Shown: positions 37,600-49,004 of the stretch, one piece after another
Numbering within the stretch: position 1 is the first letter of the stretch
How the letters are laid out: the number at the start of each line of letters is the position of its first letter
Source: Omphiscola glabra
Taxonomy: Eukaryota > Mollusca > Gastropoda > Lymnaeidae
Reading direction: 5' to 3'
Assembly (NCBI GenBank): GCA_964017045.1
Contig: OZ024807.1
Coordinates: 17,453,813-17,517,812 of the forward strand
DNA length: 64,000 bases
Made by a program: the position numbers and the translations under genes
The notes under the pieces: generated by a model
Database searches by the model: none
What the model saw: the letters and a program-made list of their open reading frames with translations, nothing else
Told to the model about the DNA's origin: nothing

Positions 37600-38398
37600 A
37601 TATGTGCTGTAATGAGGATATGTGCTGTATGTGGACGTCTGGGTTCTTTAATAAGGATGTGTGCTGTATGTGGACTTCTGGGTTCTGTAATGAGGATGTG
37701 TGCTGTATGTGGACGTCTGGGTTCTATAATAAGGATGTGTGCTGTATGTGGACGTCTGGGTTCTGTAATGAGGATGTGTGCTGTATGTGGACGTCTGGGT
37801 TCTATAATAAGGATGTGTGCTGTATGTGGACGTCTGGGTTCTATAATAAGGATGTGTGCAGTATGTGGACGTCTGGGTTCTATAATAAGGATGTGTGCTG
37901 TATGTGGACGTCTGGGTTCTATAATAAGGATGTGTGCTGTATGTGGACGTCTGGGTTCTATAATAAGGATGTGTGCTGTATGTGGACGTCTGGGTTCTAT
38001 AATAAGGATGTGTGCTGTATGTGGACGTCTGGGTTCTATAATAAGGATGTGTGCTGTATGTGGAAGTCTGGGGTCTATAATAAGGATGTGTGCTGTATGT
38101 GGACGTCTGGGTTCTATAATAAGGATGTGTGCAGTATGTGGACGTCTGGGTTCTATAATAAGGATGTGTGCTGTATTTTGACGTCTGGGTTCTATAATAA
38201 GGATGTGTGCTGTATGTGGACGTCTGGGTTCTATAATAAGGATGTGTGCTGTATGTGGACGTCTGGGTTCTATAATAAGGATGTGTGCTGTATGTGGACG
38301 TCTGGGTTCTATAATAATGATGTGTGCTGTATGTTGACGTCTGGGTTCTGTAATGAGTTTGCATGCTGCAAGTGGAAGTTCGGGATGCTGTAAGGAGG
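37600..38398. repeat. Minisatellite, 39-bp unit
   Basis: About 19 units with GTGCTGTATGTGGACGTCTG and GGTTCTATAATAAGGAT. All frames stay open because 39 is divisible by three; peptides such as GFYNKDVCCMWTS are not evidence for a gene. Confidence 0.96.
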
Positions 38399-38399
38399 A

Positions 38400-38870
38400 T
38401 GTGTGCTATATGTGGATGATGTATATGGGGTGTGGAGTCTGAGGTATTGAAATGAATTCATGTAATGTATGTGTACATATGAGGTGTTGAAATGAGGGTG
38501 TGTAATGTATTTGGTCGTCTGAGGTGTTGTAGTGAGGATATGTAACGTACTTGGTCGTCTGATGTGTTGTAGTGAGGATGTGTAACGTACTTGGTCGTCT
38601 GAGGTGTTGTAGCGAGGATGTGTAATGTATTTGGTCGTCTGAGGTGTTGTAGTGAGGATGTGTAACGTACTTGGTCGTCTGATGTGTTGTAGTGAGGATG
38701 TGTAACGTACTTGGTCGTCTGAGGTGTTGTAGTGAGGATGTGTAGTGTTTTTCGGTCGTCTGAGGAATTGTAGTGAGAAAAGTGTAGTTTGTCTGGTCGT
38801 CTGAGGTTTTTAGTGAGGATATGTAATGAATTCGGTCGTCTGAGGTGTTGTAGTGAGGATATATGCTGAG
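38400..38870. repeat. Minisatellite, 40-bp unit
   Basis: About ten units with GAGGTGTTGTAGTGAGGATG and TGTAACGTACTTGGTCGTCT; adjoins the 39-bp array. Confidence 0.93.
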
Positions 38871-38966
38871 TGTGGTTAGTGACTTTTGATAGGCTTTAAT
38901 GATGATATGATTGATGACGTTTGTGGTGCTGTATTGATGATGATCGTTGTATGTGGGTTTGGGAAG

Positions 38967-39239
38967 TCTGGTTGGGGGGTCTGGTTGGGGGGTCTGGTTG
39001 GGGGGTCTGGTTGGGGGGTCTGGTTGGGGGGTCTGGTTGGGGGGTCTGGTTGGGGGGTCTGGTTGGGGGGTCTGGTTGGGGGGTCTGGTTGGGGGGTCTG
39101 GTTGGGGGGTCTGGTTGGGGGGTCTGGTTGGGGGGTCTGGTTGGGGGGTCTGGTTGGGGGGTCTGGTTGGGGGGTCTGGTTGGGGGGTCTGGTTGGGGGG
39201 TCTGGTTGGGGGGTCTGGTTGGGGGGTCTGGTTGGGGGT
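38967..39239 (+). repeat. 13-bp G-rich array, 21 units
   Basis: TCTGGTTGGGGGG repeated 21 times with no visible substitution. Because 13 is not divisible by three, each forward frame reads the same GGSGWGVWLGGLV cycle. Not a gene. Confidence 0.97.
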
Positions 39240-39465
39240 ATGTGGGTTCGGGGTATGATATGTTGTTAGTTGGGTTTGGGGTTCTCGTAATTTTATGTGG
39301 GTTTTGGTGTCTGGTTTGTTGTATGAAGTTTGAGGATCTTGTTTGTTGTATGTGGGTTTGGGGGTATGGTTTGTTGTATGTGAGTTTATGGGTCTAGTTT
39401 CTTGTATCTGGGTTTGAGGATCTTGTTTGTTGTATGTGGGTTTTGGGTCTGGTTTGCTTATGTGG
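39240..39465. repeat. Degenerate GT-rich repeats
   Basis: TTTGTTGTATGTGGGTTTG variants following the 13-bp array. Confidence 0.75.
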
Positions 39466-39518
39466 GTCTTAAATTCATTTAAACAACGTGAAGCAACGGA
39501 ATCATTTAGAGGATTAGC

Positions 39519-39635
39519 GAGATCACTTTAAAAGATTATTAGCTAGATCACTTTATATGTGTAGTAGCTAGATCACTTTATATGTGTATTAGCAAGATCA
39601 CTTTATATGTGTATTAGCTAGATCACTTAAATGAG
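39519..39635. repeat. Tandem repeat, about 25-bp unit
   Basis: TAGCTAGATCACTTTATATG plus TGTAT, about five copies. Confidence 0.9.
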
Positions 39636-39702
39636 CATTTTATATATTTGTTCACTTTTAATTAAGTATATATGTATTTTTAGCTTTAATGATGCTAAAA
39701 TT

Positions 39703-39846
39703 CAGCGGTTCTCAACCTGTGGGTCGCGACCCCTTATATAATCTACAGTTATGAAGTAGAAACAAAAATAATTTTATGGTTGGGGGTCGCAACAACACGA
39801 GGGACTGTATTTAGGGTCGCGGCATTAGGAAAGTTGAGAACCACTG
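39703..39846 (+). mobile_element. SPIN-like non-autonomous hAT element, internally deleted
   Basis: Starts CAGCGGTTCTCAACCTGTGG and ends GTTGAGAACCACTG, with CAGTTATGAAGTAGAAAC and AATAATTTTATGGTTGGGGG inside. About 60 bp shorter than the copy at 11.1 kb. Flanks CTAAAATT and CTCTAATT agree at 6 of 8 positions. Confidence 0.88.
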
Positions 39847-40677
39847 CTCTAATTTATGGGGAATATGTAGCTCCCGCCCTTTCCCTTATTAATTTTTTTA
39901 GATCAATGTTACACAGGTCCATTCCGTCGTAATCTTACACCAATATTGTGAACTTTTCGGGTGTGTCTGAGGCCAAATCGTACTTTGTAACTAGTATTTC
40001 AATAACTTCAAAATATTTTTTAAAATCAATTTTTATGTGTGGTTTGAGGGATGGGGGTGGAAGGGGGGGGGGGAGCGGTTTACTTTTTATATTTGCTAAC
40101 TTCTTAGACACATTTTTTGAAGCACGTGAAAAGAACTTCAACAGTTTTTACGAATAAAACAGCAAGGTTCGCAACCAGATTCGCAACTTAACAGAGAAAA
40201 CAATTGATCCACACAATTTGAAAAGCTTTGCTATACAGTTATTTCATATCGTATGGAAACGATCGAATAAGACAAGAAAAAACGGAAGAGCACAATTTTT
40301 AATGATAAAACTCGCATTACAAACAAAGAGAGTGAACTCGACATTTAAGTGCTTAACGATCGGGAGCTATCTCCCCTTATTTGAAGACCATACGTGTCTA
40401 AGTAGACACTAAATAAACCTCATTGATATAAAGGTACATTTTTGATGGGAAAATATAACTATCCTCAAATATTTTTTATAGTGAAATAATCAAGTGTTGG
40501 TTTGCATCATGCATCTCTCGGGAAAGAAAAAAAAATGGGGTTGGGGGGGGGGGGGGGTTGAAGTTCCCTCAACAGAAAAATCTGTGCAACTGAATTTAGT
40601 TTATATTGGATGAAAAAAAAAAAAAAGGGGCGGGGGGGAGTTATAGCTGAATCAGGTCACCGTTATGCCTAATTTTG
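39847..40677. other. Unassigned interval
   Basis: G-runs near 40060 and 40543. No gene recognised. Confidence 0.45.
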
Positions 40678-40685
40678 GCACTGCC

Positions 40686-40853
40686 CAGTGGCGTGGCTAG
40701 GGTAAGGGCCGCCATTGGCGGTGTAAAACTTCTGCCACCCCTTTCCTTGAATGAACTCTGCATGAGGCCTACAATTCCGGCACTCCATAAAATAAAAAAG
40801 ATACACCGGGGGCACACCACCCCCTTCGCCTGCCCACCCTTCCTAAGCCACTG
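40686..40853 (+). mobile_element. hAT-like MITE, related termini
   Basis: Left end CAGTGGCGTGGCTAGGG, right end CCTAAGCCACTG. Flanked by identical 8-bp repeats GCACTGCC (40678-40685, 40854-40861). The interior differs from the 46.1 and 63.5 kb copies, so it is probably a separate subfamily. Confidence 0.87.
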
Positions 40854-40942
40854 GCACTGCCTATCCGAACATCCCCCCACCAACTCCCGTAAGAAATTGT
40901 CACAAAGAAACACTGAGTGCAACTGGAACGTATCACGCAAAG

Positions 40943-41484
40943 CCACATCGGGTGTGTCTGGGGCCACATCGGGTGTGTCTGAGGCCACATCGGGTGTGTC
41001 TGGGGCCACATCGGGTGTGTCTGAGGCCACATCGGGTGTGTCTGAGGTCACATCGGGTGTGTCTGAGGCCACATCGGGTGTGTCTGAGGCCACATCGGGT
41101 GTGTCTGAGGCCACATCGGGTGTGTCTGGGGCCACATCGGGTGTGTCTGGGGCCACATCGGGTGTGTCTGGGGCCACATCGGGTGTGTCTGGGGCCACAT
41201 CGGGTGTGTCTGAGGCCACATCGGGTGTGTCTGAGGCCACATCGGGTGTGTCTGAGGTCACATCGGGTGTGTCTAAGGTCACATCGGGTATGTCTGGGGC
41301 CACATCGGGTGTGTCTGAGGTCACATCGGGCGTGTCTGGGGCCACATCGGGCGTGTCTGAGGCCACATCGGGTGTGTCTGAGGCCACATCGGGTGTGTCT
41401 GAGGCCACATCGGGTGTGTCTGAGGCCACATCGGGTGTGTCTGAGGCCACATCGGGTGTGTCTGAGGCCACATCGGGTGTGTCT
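40943..41484. repeat. Minisatellite, 21-bp unit with CpG
   Basis: About 26 units of CCACATCGGGTGTGTCTGAG plus G. Variants (GGGGCC/GAGGTC, TCGGGC) are scattered. The long two-strand open frames come from the 21-bp period. Confidence 0.97.
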
Positions 41485-42636
41485 CAGTGTGGAAAGGACG
41501 TCTAGACGGTTGTGCGGCTGAACCGCTTGTAAAAATGTTACAGATGATAGATGGCGCCCGTAGCATAACATGAAAAATAGGCCCCAGTAAAGCTTAAGAA
41601 ACGTTAATTGACACAATGAAGATTTATAAAGAAATTCAAATCATGGCAGACACGCACAATCTTATCGGTATTATTTTAAAGGCATTTTCCTATAAACAAA
41701 TTATTATTTTAATTTTGAAAATTGTTTGTCTCTCCATTTTCACAACCGCCGCCCCACCCTTTGTTTCAATTGGCGCCTTTGGTACGTCTCAATGTCTGAA
41801 GGGCTAAACTAAAAATTTAAAGGTTGATTTGATATTTCATATTTTATTTACTCATGCCGATCAACTTACTTAAAATTTCTTCGAAATCTCCGAAAAGAGA
41901 TTCATTTATTGCAGGGGTTCTCAGTCATACAGTCATGTAAATGACACCCCACATTTCCTCCTACATTTCCTCCTACATTTCCTCCTACATTTCATCCTAC
42001 ATTTCATCCTAAAATACTATTTTGTAAAAGGTAACGCACCACATTATGTTTCCTATATAATATATATATATATTGTATTGGAATATTTATTTAAAGATAT
42101 ATATGAGATTTCAGCCTTTTTTTTTTTGTAATGGTATATCTCTTTGAAGATTCATTTATTAACGAAGTAGTAATGCAAAATAAATAGTTTAATATTTAAA
42201 TAAACTTTATAAAATAATATTACTTTTACATAACAACTTAAAATAGAATATTTTATAAAACAGACCCAGGGCAAGGGCCAACTAAACGTTCACTATCATC
42301 TTTTCTCTTACTCTTTTCTTGAGTAGGAACATTTTCACCAGAGCCTCTTCTCCCCGCCCCCCCCCCCTTTTTTTTTTCGCATGTGAGCCATCGTCGTTCT
42401 GGATTTCTGCTTTACTCTCCCCCATGATGATCAATGTGACATATTGGGACGCATCTAAGCTGGGGCCTGAAAGATTACCTTATGGTGAGCCACAACCAGG
42501 TGAATTCAGATTATGTATAGAACAGGCAGGATGCCATAATGCTTATATAACGCAGTGATAGAACCCCAGTTACCCCCCCCCCCCAAACCCAATGCCTGAA
42601 ATGACCCCTCCCTAAAATAATATTCTTAAAGAAACA
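41485..42636. other. Unassigned AT-rich interval
   Basis: Holds a 12-bp repeat ACATTTCCTCCT (41945-42012) and a TA tract near 42060. No gene. Confidence 0.5.
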
Positions 42637-42640
42637 CGGT

Positions 42641-42890
42641 ATTCAGGTATATGCAAAAAAAGGCAACCCTGGATCTTGAACTTTTGGGACCCCTCGCCAC
42701 TTTTGAAAGGGCGCCACCTATGGAGTTACAGCTGACCGTGGGCGTCATTATGCTACGACGCTTATAGATGCACTGGCCAGAGGCGTAGCTAGGGTAAGGG
42801 TATTCAGGTATATGCAAAAAAAGGCAACCCTGGATCTTGAACTTTTGGGACCCCCTCGCCACTTTTGAAAGTGCTTATAGATGCGCAGGC
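42641..42890. repeat. 161-bp offset local direct duplication
   Basis: ATTCAGGTATATGCAAAAAA and CCTCGCCACTTTTGAAAG occur at 42641 and again at 42802, each followed by CAGAGGCGTAGCTAGGG. The second copy has lost about 70 bp. Confidence 0.9.
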
Positions 42891-43007
42891 CAGAGGCGTA
42901 GCTAGGGTAAGGGTGTCACTCGGGACGGGCAAAATTTTGCCGTCATCCTTCCACGATTTAAAACTTTGCCTTGAGTAAAAAATGCCACCCCTCTAAAAAG
43001 GCCACTG
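42891..43007 (+). mobile_element. Short hAT-like MITE
   Basis: Left end CAGAGGCGTAGCTAGGG, right end AAAGGCCACTG. Flanks GCGCAGGC and GCGCTGCC match at 6 of 8 positions. A second left terminus of the same type occurs at 42778, truncated by a local duplication. Confidence 0.65.
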
Positions 43008-43939
43008 GCGCTGCCCACCCGAGGAACTGAAATCCACCCCCACCCCCCCCCGGAAACAAAATGTCGGAAAAAGAGTCTGATTTGTAGGTCTTGTTAACGT
43101 ATCATATTGAATTTTGGATTTTAAAAATGTAAATAACCTTTCCATCAAACCAGTTATAATATAATAATAATAAAGTAGAGTAATGTAGATATTTCAATTT
43201 TTAAAACCGGTGACTAACATGGTGGGAATTGCAAATTTTTTATCCTTAAGAGGTTTCAGTTTTGATGATTAAAAGAAGATATGTTAAAAGTGATGTCAAC
43301 AGTTGGTGTTTATTTTCCCCTACCCGTGACAACTGATAAAACAGTTTTATTAACTATTTTAAGGAATGAATGTTGGACCGTTTAAATTTAATTATAAGAA
43401 CCAATGAAGACTCAAAGAAAATTTTATATAGAACTTTTTAAAAAGAAATATGAATAGCACATGCGTATTTATTTATCTGGGAGGCCACAACGAAAAACAT
43501 TATTGCATAACTAGAACTACCTGACCGTAACGTATGCTGTATGGCACAGTGAACTTGACCTATATGTTCGAAGGTTCAATGCGTGAACATAAGATAAAGT
43601 CGGAATACGTGATTTAAACACGAGGTTGACCTTCACCCCTACCCCCACACCCACCACACCCCCCCCCTCCAATTTAACGATGGAATCTGTTTGGAAGGGT
43701 GACAGCCAGGTGCAAGGTGGCGCAAAAGTTGAAGAACATTGTCCGAACAGTGTTGAGAGATGAGCCGTCAAAGTGTGATGCGGGGTGATACTGTGGCGTG
43801 ACTGTTCGATGTAGTCATGGATACAGTGACTTACGATAACTAACAATGAGGGTAAGAACACTAATGCAACCATTCACACAGGTATTGCTATGAATCAATT
43901 AATCAATAAATTAGATTTTTATATGGAAATATTTTTAAT
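43008..43939. other. Unassigned interval
   Basis: C-rich stretches near 43035 and 43640-43670. No gene recognised. Confidence 0.45.
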
Positions 43940-43962
43940 ATATATATATATATGTATATATA

Positions 43963-43999
<37 letters not shown>

Positions 44000-44091
44000 T
44001 GAGAGAGAGAGAAAGAGAGAGACAGAGAGACAGGGAGAGAGAACCAGGGAGAGAAAGACAGAGAGAGAGAAAGAGGGAGTGAGAGAGGGAG

Positions 44092-44122
<31 letters not shown>

Positions 44123-44135
44123 AAAGAGAGAGAGG
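43940..44135. repeat. TA then GA microsatellite
   Basis: TA-rich tract at 43940-43981, then an interrupted GA tract to 44135. Confidence 0.95.
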
Positions 44136-44784
44136 GAATAAGGATTGCAGTGAGATTTGTGTTCTATATCTTTTATATTTCAAACAAAAATGACACAAAG
44201 GGTTGGGGAAGCAGAGGAAGTTATCGATATTGTTAATCTGAAACTTAGCAAGACAGTTAAACATATTATTGATTACAATATAAATTACACTAAGAAACAA
44301 AAACTGATGCGTGTTTTTGCTATAAAAGAATTACCTTCGAAAAACATAAAATATTTAACAACAACTTCAAAAGGTCATTAAAATATATTAAAAAAAAAAC
44401 ACCAAATTTATAATAGTTAAAGATTTTATCTTCTATTTAGAAGAAAATAATTACCCTTACTTTAATACGGGGAACTCTGTGATCTGCAGCAATTAACAAG
44501 ATTGAAAACTTAGATGTGTGCAGTTTGTAGCATGTGGGTGAGTCGGCAGTCTTCATTATTTAAATGTTATATAAATTGTAAGCAGCGGCAACACACGCAG
44601 TAGCGATGTGACACGGACACCACAATGACAGTTCAGTTAAGTATAATGTACAAACTCGTAGTAAAACTAGTTAAAGGAAAGATAAACATTTGAAAAAACA
44701 ACGTTTTCGATAAAAGTAATTAGCGTTAATGAAAACCAAAATATTGCTAGTGAAATCTACCCTGATATCACAGCAATGTATTCA
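44136..44784. other. Unassigned AT-rich interval
   Basis: No gene or repeat recognised. Confidence 0.45.
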
Positions 44785-45140
44785 CCCAATCTGACTTGTT
44801 CTGTCTGTAATGTTTTAACTAAATCTGATTTGTTCTAACTGTAATTTTTTAACTAAATCTGATTTGTTTTAACTGTAATTTTTTAACTAAATCTGATTTG
44901 TTCTAACTGTAATGTTTCAACTAAATCAGATTCTTTCCAACTGTAATGTCTTAACTAAATCTGATTTGTTCTAACTGTAATGTTTTAACTAAATCTGATT
45001 TGTTCTAACTGTAATGTTTTAACTAAATATGATTTGTTCTAACTGTAATGTTTTAACTAAATCTGATTTGTTCTAACTGTAATGTTTTAACTAAATCTGA
45101 TTTGTTCTAACTGTAATGTTTTAACTAAATCTGATTTGCT
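44785..45140. repeat. Minisatellite, 34-bp unit
   Basis: About ten units with CTAAATCTGATTTGTTCTAA and CTGTAATGTTTTAA. Confidence 0.94.
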
Positions 45141-45159
45141 TAATGGCATTTATGTTCTA

Positions 45160-45265
45160 ATGACATATATTTTTAGTCAAATGTGCCCTGACATTTATGT
45201 TTAGTCAAATGTGCCCTGACATTTATGTTTAGTCAAATGTGCCCTGACATTTATGCTTTAGCTAC
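45160..45265. repeat. 28-bp tandem repeat, three to four units
   Basis: AGTCAAATGTGCCCTGACAT plus TTATGTTT. Confidence 0.92.
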
Positions 45266-46099
45266 ATGCCCCCTGAGCTTTATGTTTTAACCCTTGATAC
45301 GTCAAATGACTGAGTACTTGGTCCACTTCATGCCGAGATTGTAAGAGTTCTGCTTTCCTTGGTCCCGAAAAGCAGAGATAACAGGCAAATCTGATGAGAC
45401 AGTGACCTTAGTTTGTAGAGAATAAAACTATTTCTATTAGTTGTGCAACACTGTGTTTAGTAAGCTAAAACCTGTTACACAAAGTTGAATTAGTCTCACA
45501 AGAATTGAATATATGAGGATTTTTCCATCAAGCGTGTCATTCAATTCGGAGCTATGTCGACATCACCATCGATTCAGATCTGTTTAGTTTCATCTGATGG
45601 TAAGATCAACTTTGTTAAGTTGCTTAAATTTTTCTCTTTTTAAGATAACATGTCGCGTGATGGTATAAATATGTCATATAGGGTTACACAAATGTCATAT
45701 AGGGTGACACAAATGTCATAATCTTCCATTTTTTAAAATTTAGATCTCCTCGGCAGAAATGTAAAAAAGTTCATTAACTATAATTATCTCAAGAGTTAAT
45801 CTTAACAGGGGAGATATCATACGGAATGTGTCTGTGATAAGATTATGCGAATTTATGGAGTTATAGTGCACACTTTCTGTCTTGTACACACACTTTCAGT
45901 TGTTCCATAGGTCTGCCATTTAGTACAACTTTAGACGTAAATTAATTATGTAAAGTTTACAACTTACAACGATATACACTAACGACGTGCTAGGTGTTAG
46001 CTGCTAACTGGACTTAATAATCGGGTGATGTACGGTTAAATACAAGGGTGCGCCAGCATCCTGTTCGAGGCAATTAGTGCACACACCAATTCCCGACTC
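45266..46099. other. Unassigned interval
   Basis: Only a short ATGTCATATAGGGT duplication near 45675-45720. No gene. Confidence 0.45.
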
Positions 46100-46107
46100 C
46101 GTTCCTG

Positions 46108-46290
46108 CAGTGGCGTAGTGAGGGGGGCAAGGGGGGCATCATGCCCATGGCGCTACTCACAAAAGGGCGCCAAATGGTATTATTTACTAAAATATTGTAT
46201 GGTTTTCGAATAGGGGGGGCGCTAAAAGGGTATTGGGGGCGCTAAAAAGGTATTGTGCCCCGGGCGCGAGTTAAGCTCGCTACGCCACTG
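46108..46290 (+). mobile_element. hAT-like MITE with CAGTGGCGTAG termini
   Basis: Left end CAGTGGCGTAGTGAGG, right end CTCGCTACGCCACTG. Flanked by identical 8-bp repeats CGTTCCTG (46100-46107, 46291-46298). The interior is GC-rich near the ends (GGGGCAT, CCCCGGGCGCGAG) with a short AT core. Non-coding. Confidence 0.92.
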
Positions 46291-46680
46291 CGTTCCTGGC
46301 TCTGTTCTTGAGCTCCCTGCCTTCGTCAGCACGCGGCTTAGCCTCAGCTACCCAGTAGCTATCTCTTTTTGTGTGCCATTATACCATTCCCTTCAAGCAA
46401 CTCCCGCCACTGTATTTCAAACATCATAAACATAGGGCGGGGTGGGGCGGACTGTGGAACAACCAAAATGGGAGCCCAATGCTTTGTATGCCAGGGATAC
46501 AAAAAAAATAGGCAGATAAATACATGGGTCAGCTAGGATTATTAAATGAAGGGCTATTAAATCTGGATCAGGAAAACTTTAGTATGGAAATGTTGCCCAA
46601 TGTTTTCTAAGGATAGTCTGGCAATATTACTGGCATTAAAACAGTTAGTAAGTCTTTGTACATTTACTCCAGTGCCGCGC

Positions 46681-47395
46681 ACCCACGGACTCACAGAGAC
46701 GCACCCACACGCACCCATTGTACAAAGACACACGCACCCACGGACTCACAGAGACGCACCCACACGCACCCATTGTACAAAGACACACGCACCCACGGAC
46801 TCACAGAGACGCACCCACACGCACCCATTGTACAAAGACACACGCACCCACGGACTCACAGAGACGCACCCACACGCACCCATTGTACAAAGACACACGC
46901 ACCCACGGACTCACAGAGACGCACCCACACGCACCCATTGTACAAAGACACACGCACCCACGGACTCACAGAGACGCACCCACACGCACCCATTGTACAA
47001 AGACACACGCACCCACGGACTCACAGAGACGCACCCACACGCACCCATTGTACAAAGACACACGCACCCACGGACTCACAGAGACGCACCCACACGCACC
47101 CATTGTACAAAGACACACGCACCCACGGACTCACAGAGACGCACCCACACGCACCCATTGTACAAAGACACACGCACCCACGGACTCACAGAGACGCACC
47201 CACACGCACCCATTGTACAAAGACACACGCACCCACGGACTCACAGAGACGCACCCACACGCACCCATTGTACAAAGACACACGCACCCACGGACTCACA
47301 GAGACGCACCCACACGCACCCATTGTACAAAGACACACGCACCCACGGACTCACAGAGACGCACCCACACGCACCCATTGTACAAAGACACACGC
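46681..47395. repeat. 55-bp tandem array, 13 apparently identical units
   Basis: Each unit contains ACCCACGGACTCACAGAGAC, GCACCCACACGCACCCATTG and TACAAAGACACACGC; I saw no substitution among the 13 units. 55 is not divisible by three, so all forward frames are open with the same cycling peptide. Confidence 0.97.
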
Positions 47396-47815
47396 ACCCA
47401 CGGACTCACAGACACACACCCCCATGCACCTATTGTACACATACACACACCCCATGCACACATTGTACACATACACACACATCCACGGACTCACAGACAC
47501 ACACCCCCATGCATCCATTGTACACAGACACACACCCCCATGCATCCATTGTACACAGACACACACATCCACGGACTCACAGACACACACCCCCATGCAT
47601 CCATTGTACACAGACACACACCCCCATGCACCCATTGAACACAGACACGCACCCCCATGCACCCATTGTACACAGACACACACATCCACGGACTCACAGA
47701 CACACCCCCCATGCATCCATTGTACACAGACACACACATCCTCGGACTCATAGACACGCACCCATGGTACACAGACACACGCACCCACGGAAATTCAGAC
47801 ACGCATACACAAGCC
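47396..47815. repeat. Degenerate right flank of the 55-bp array
   Basis: Diverged units sharing CACCCCCATGCATCCATTGT and ACACAGACACACA, of irregular length. Confidence 0.93.
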
Positions 47816-48989
47816 ACTCATTAAATCTTCTTAGAGGAATGCAATTGATAAAGATCCGCCTCTGACTAGTTAAGATAACGAAGTGTAAAAACAAGAATTT
47901 GTCTGCATAGCAAAGCTTATGACTTAGCACTACCGTCGAAAAAACGATGCTTACAATTTCTAAGGACACTTATTTCAGTAGCAATGTTATTTTCAACATT
48001 ACAGTCTCGTGCCTTACAATGATAATCTACCAACGTGACATTAATTTACTTGAACAACCATATAAGATAAACTAACACTTGTGATAATGTGACTGCCTGA
48101 GAAATACATCTTTTGCAACGCGAAAGGCACTGGCCGTGATGCAGTATGAAGTTGTAGTGGTTTCATTTATTTGACGTAAAATTGTGTACAACTTGCATCA
48201 TACATAGTTCTGATTAGACTTATCGCATGAGGCTGGATTTCGGTTTGATGCACCTGATTAAATTCATAATATAACGTTTAAGGCTAGATTCCGTCGAGAT
48301 TTGTTTTTGTTGTTGATTCGTTTTTTTGGTGCATTTTTTGGGAGAGTTTGATCCTGCGTTTCATTGAGTAAGTATTTATTGCTGATTTTCTTGTGATATG
48401 TAGAAGGAGAGTTTGACCACATGACAATTTCAGGATTTACTTAATCAAACGAGAAGTTTCATCAAATATACACTTTTAATTATTGTATATTTACACGAAT
48501 TATGCATTCAAAAATTTGATTGTGAATAATTTAAGTGTTTTTTTAAAAAATGGAGAAAATTGCCATTATTAAATAAAAAATAAAATAATTTCTGTCATTT
48601 TGAAACACCACGTCCGTGTTTTTTAATGAGAACTAGCTGATAAACCCTTGCTTAACTATGGGGGCGGGGGATGTCAGTAAACGGATATCATGATGTAATA
48701 TAGTCTTAGTAAAGTAGCAAGACTCATGTTAATTTTCCCGGAGGTAAATCGAGAGAAGCAGTTATAAAAACATTTAACTTACTCTCAAGCCTCTTTTAAA
48801 TACAGTTTATATTAAAGATAGGAACTGATGTATTAAAATGCGAGAGCTTCGTTGTGTATTTTCCAGGGCTTTGTTCTACTGTTCAGGGCGCTAATACTCA
48901 AGCTAACATTTAAATCGATGAGATTCCCACGTATTTTTTTGTTTTGAGCGCCTATTGCGTACTTGTGCATTCATTTGTTTAGTATAGAG
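47816..48989. other. Unassigned AT-rich interval
   Basis: No gene or repeat recognised between the 55-bp array and the SINE. Confidence 0.45.
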
Positions 48990-49004
48990 ATAAAGTTCTC
49001 TAAG

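Noticed and set aside
37533..38393. Cys-rich repeat protein resembling a secreted repeat protein
   Set aside because: Pure 39-bp array translation; overlapping frames on both strands are equally open and no signal peptide is present.
40641..41521. Repeat proteins on both strands (SDTPDVA- and EATSGVS-type)
   Set aside because: 21-bp array translation on both strands; no coding signature outside the array.
42319..42558. Open frame with SSPRPPPLFFF segment
   Set aside because: Runs through C and T homopolymers; no family resemblance.
46600..47865. Thr/His/Pro-rich open frame of more than 400 codons
   Set aside because: Derived from the 55-bp array; the same cyclic peptide appears in three forward frames.
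48341..48360. AGAGTTTGATCCTG, identical to the start of bacterial 16S rRNA
   Set aside because: Only about 14 bases match; downstream sequence has no rRNA similarity. Chance.
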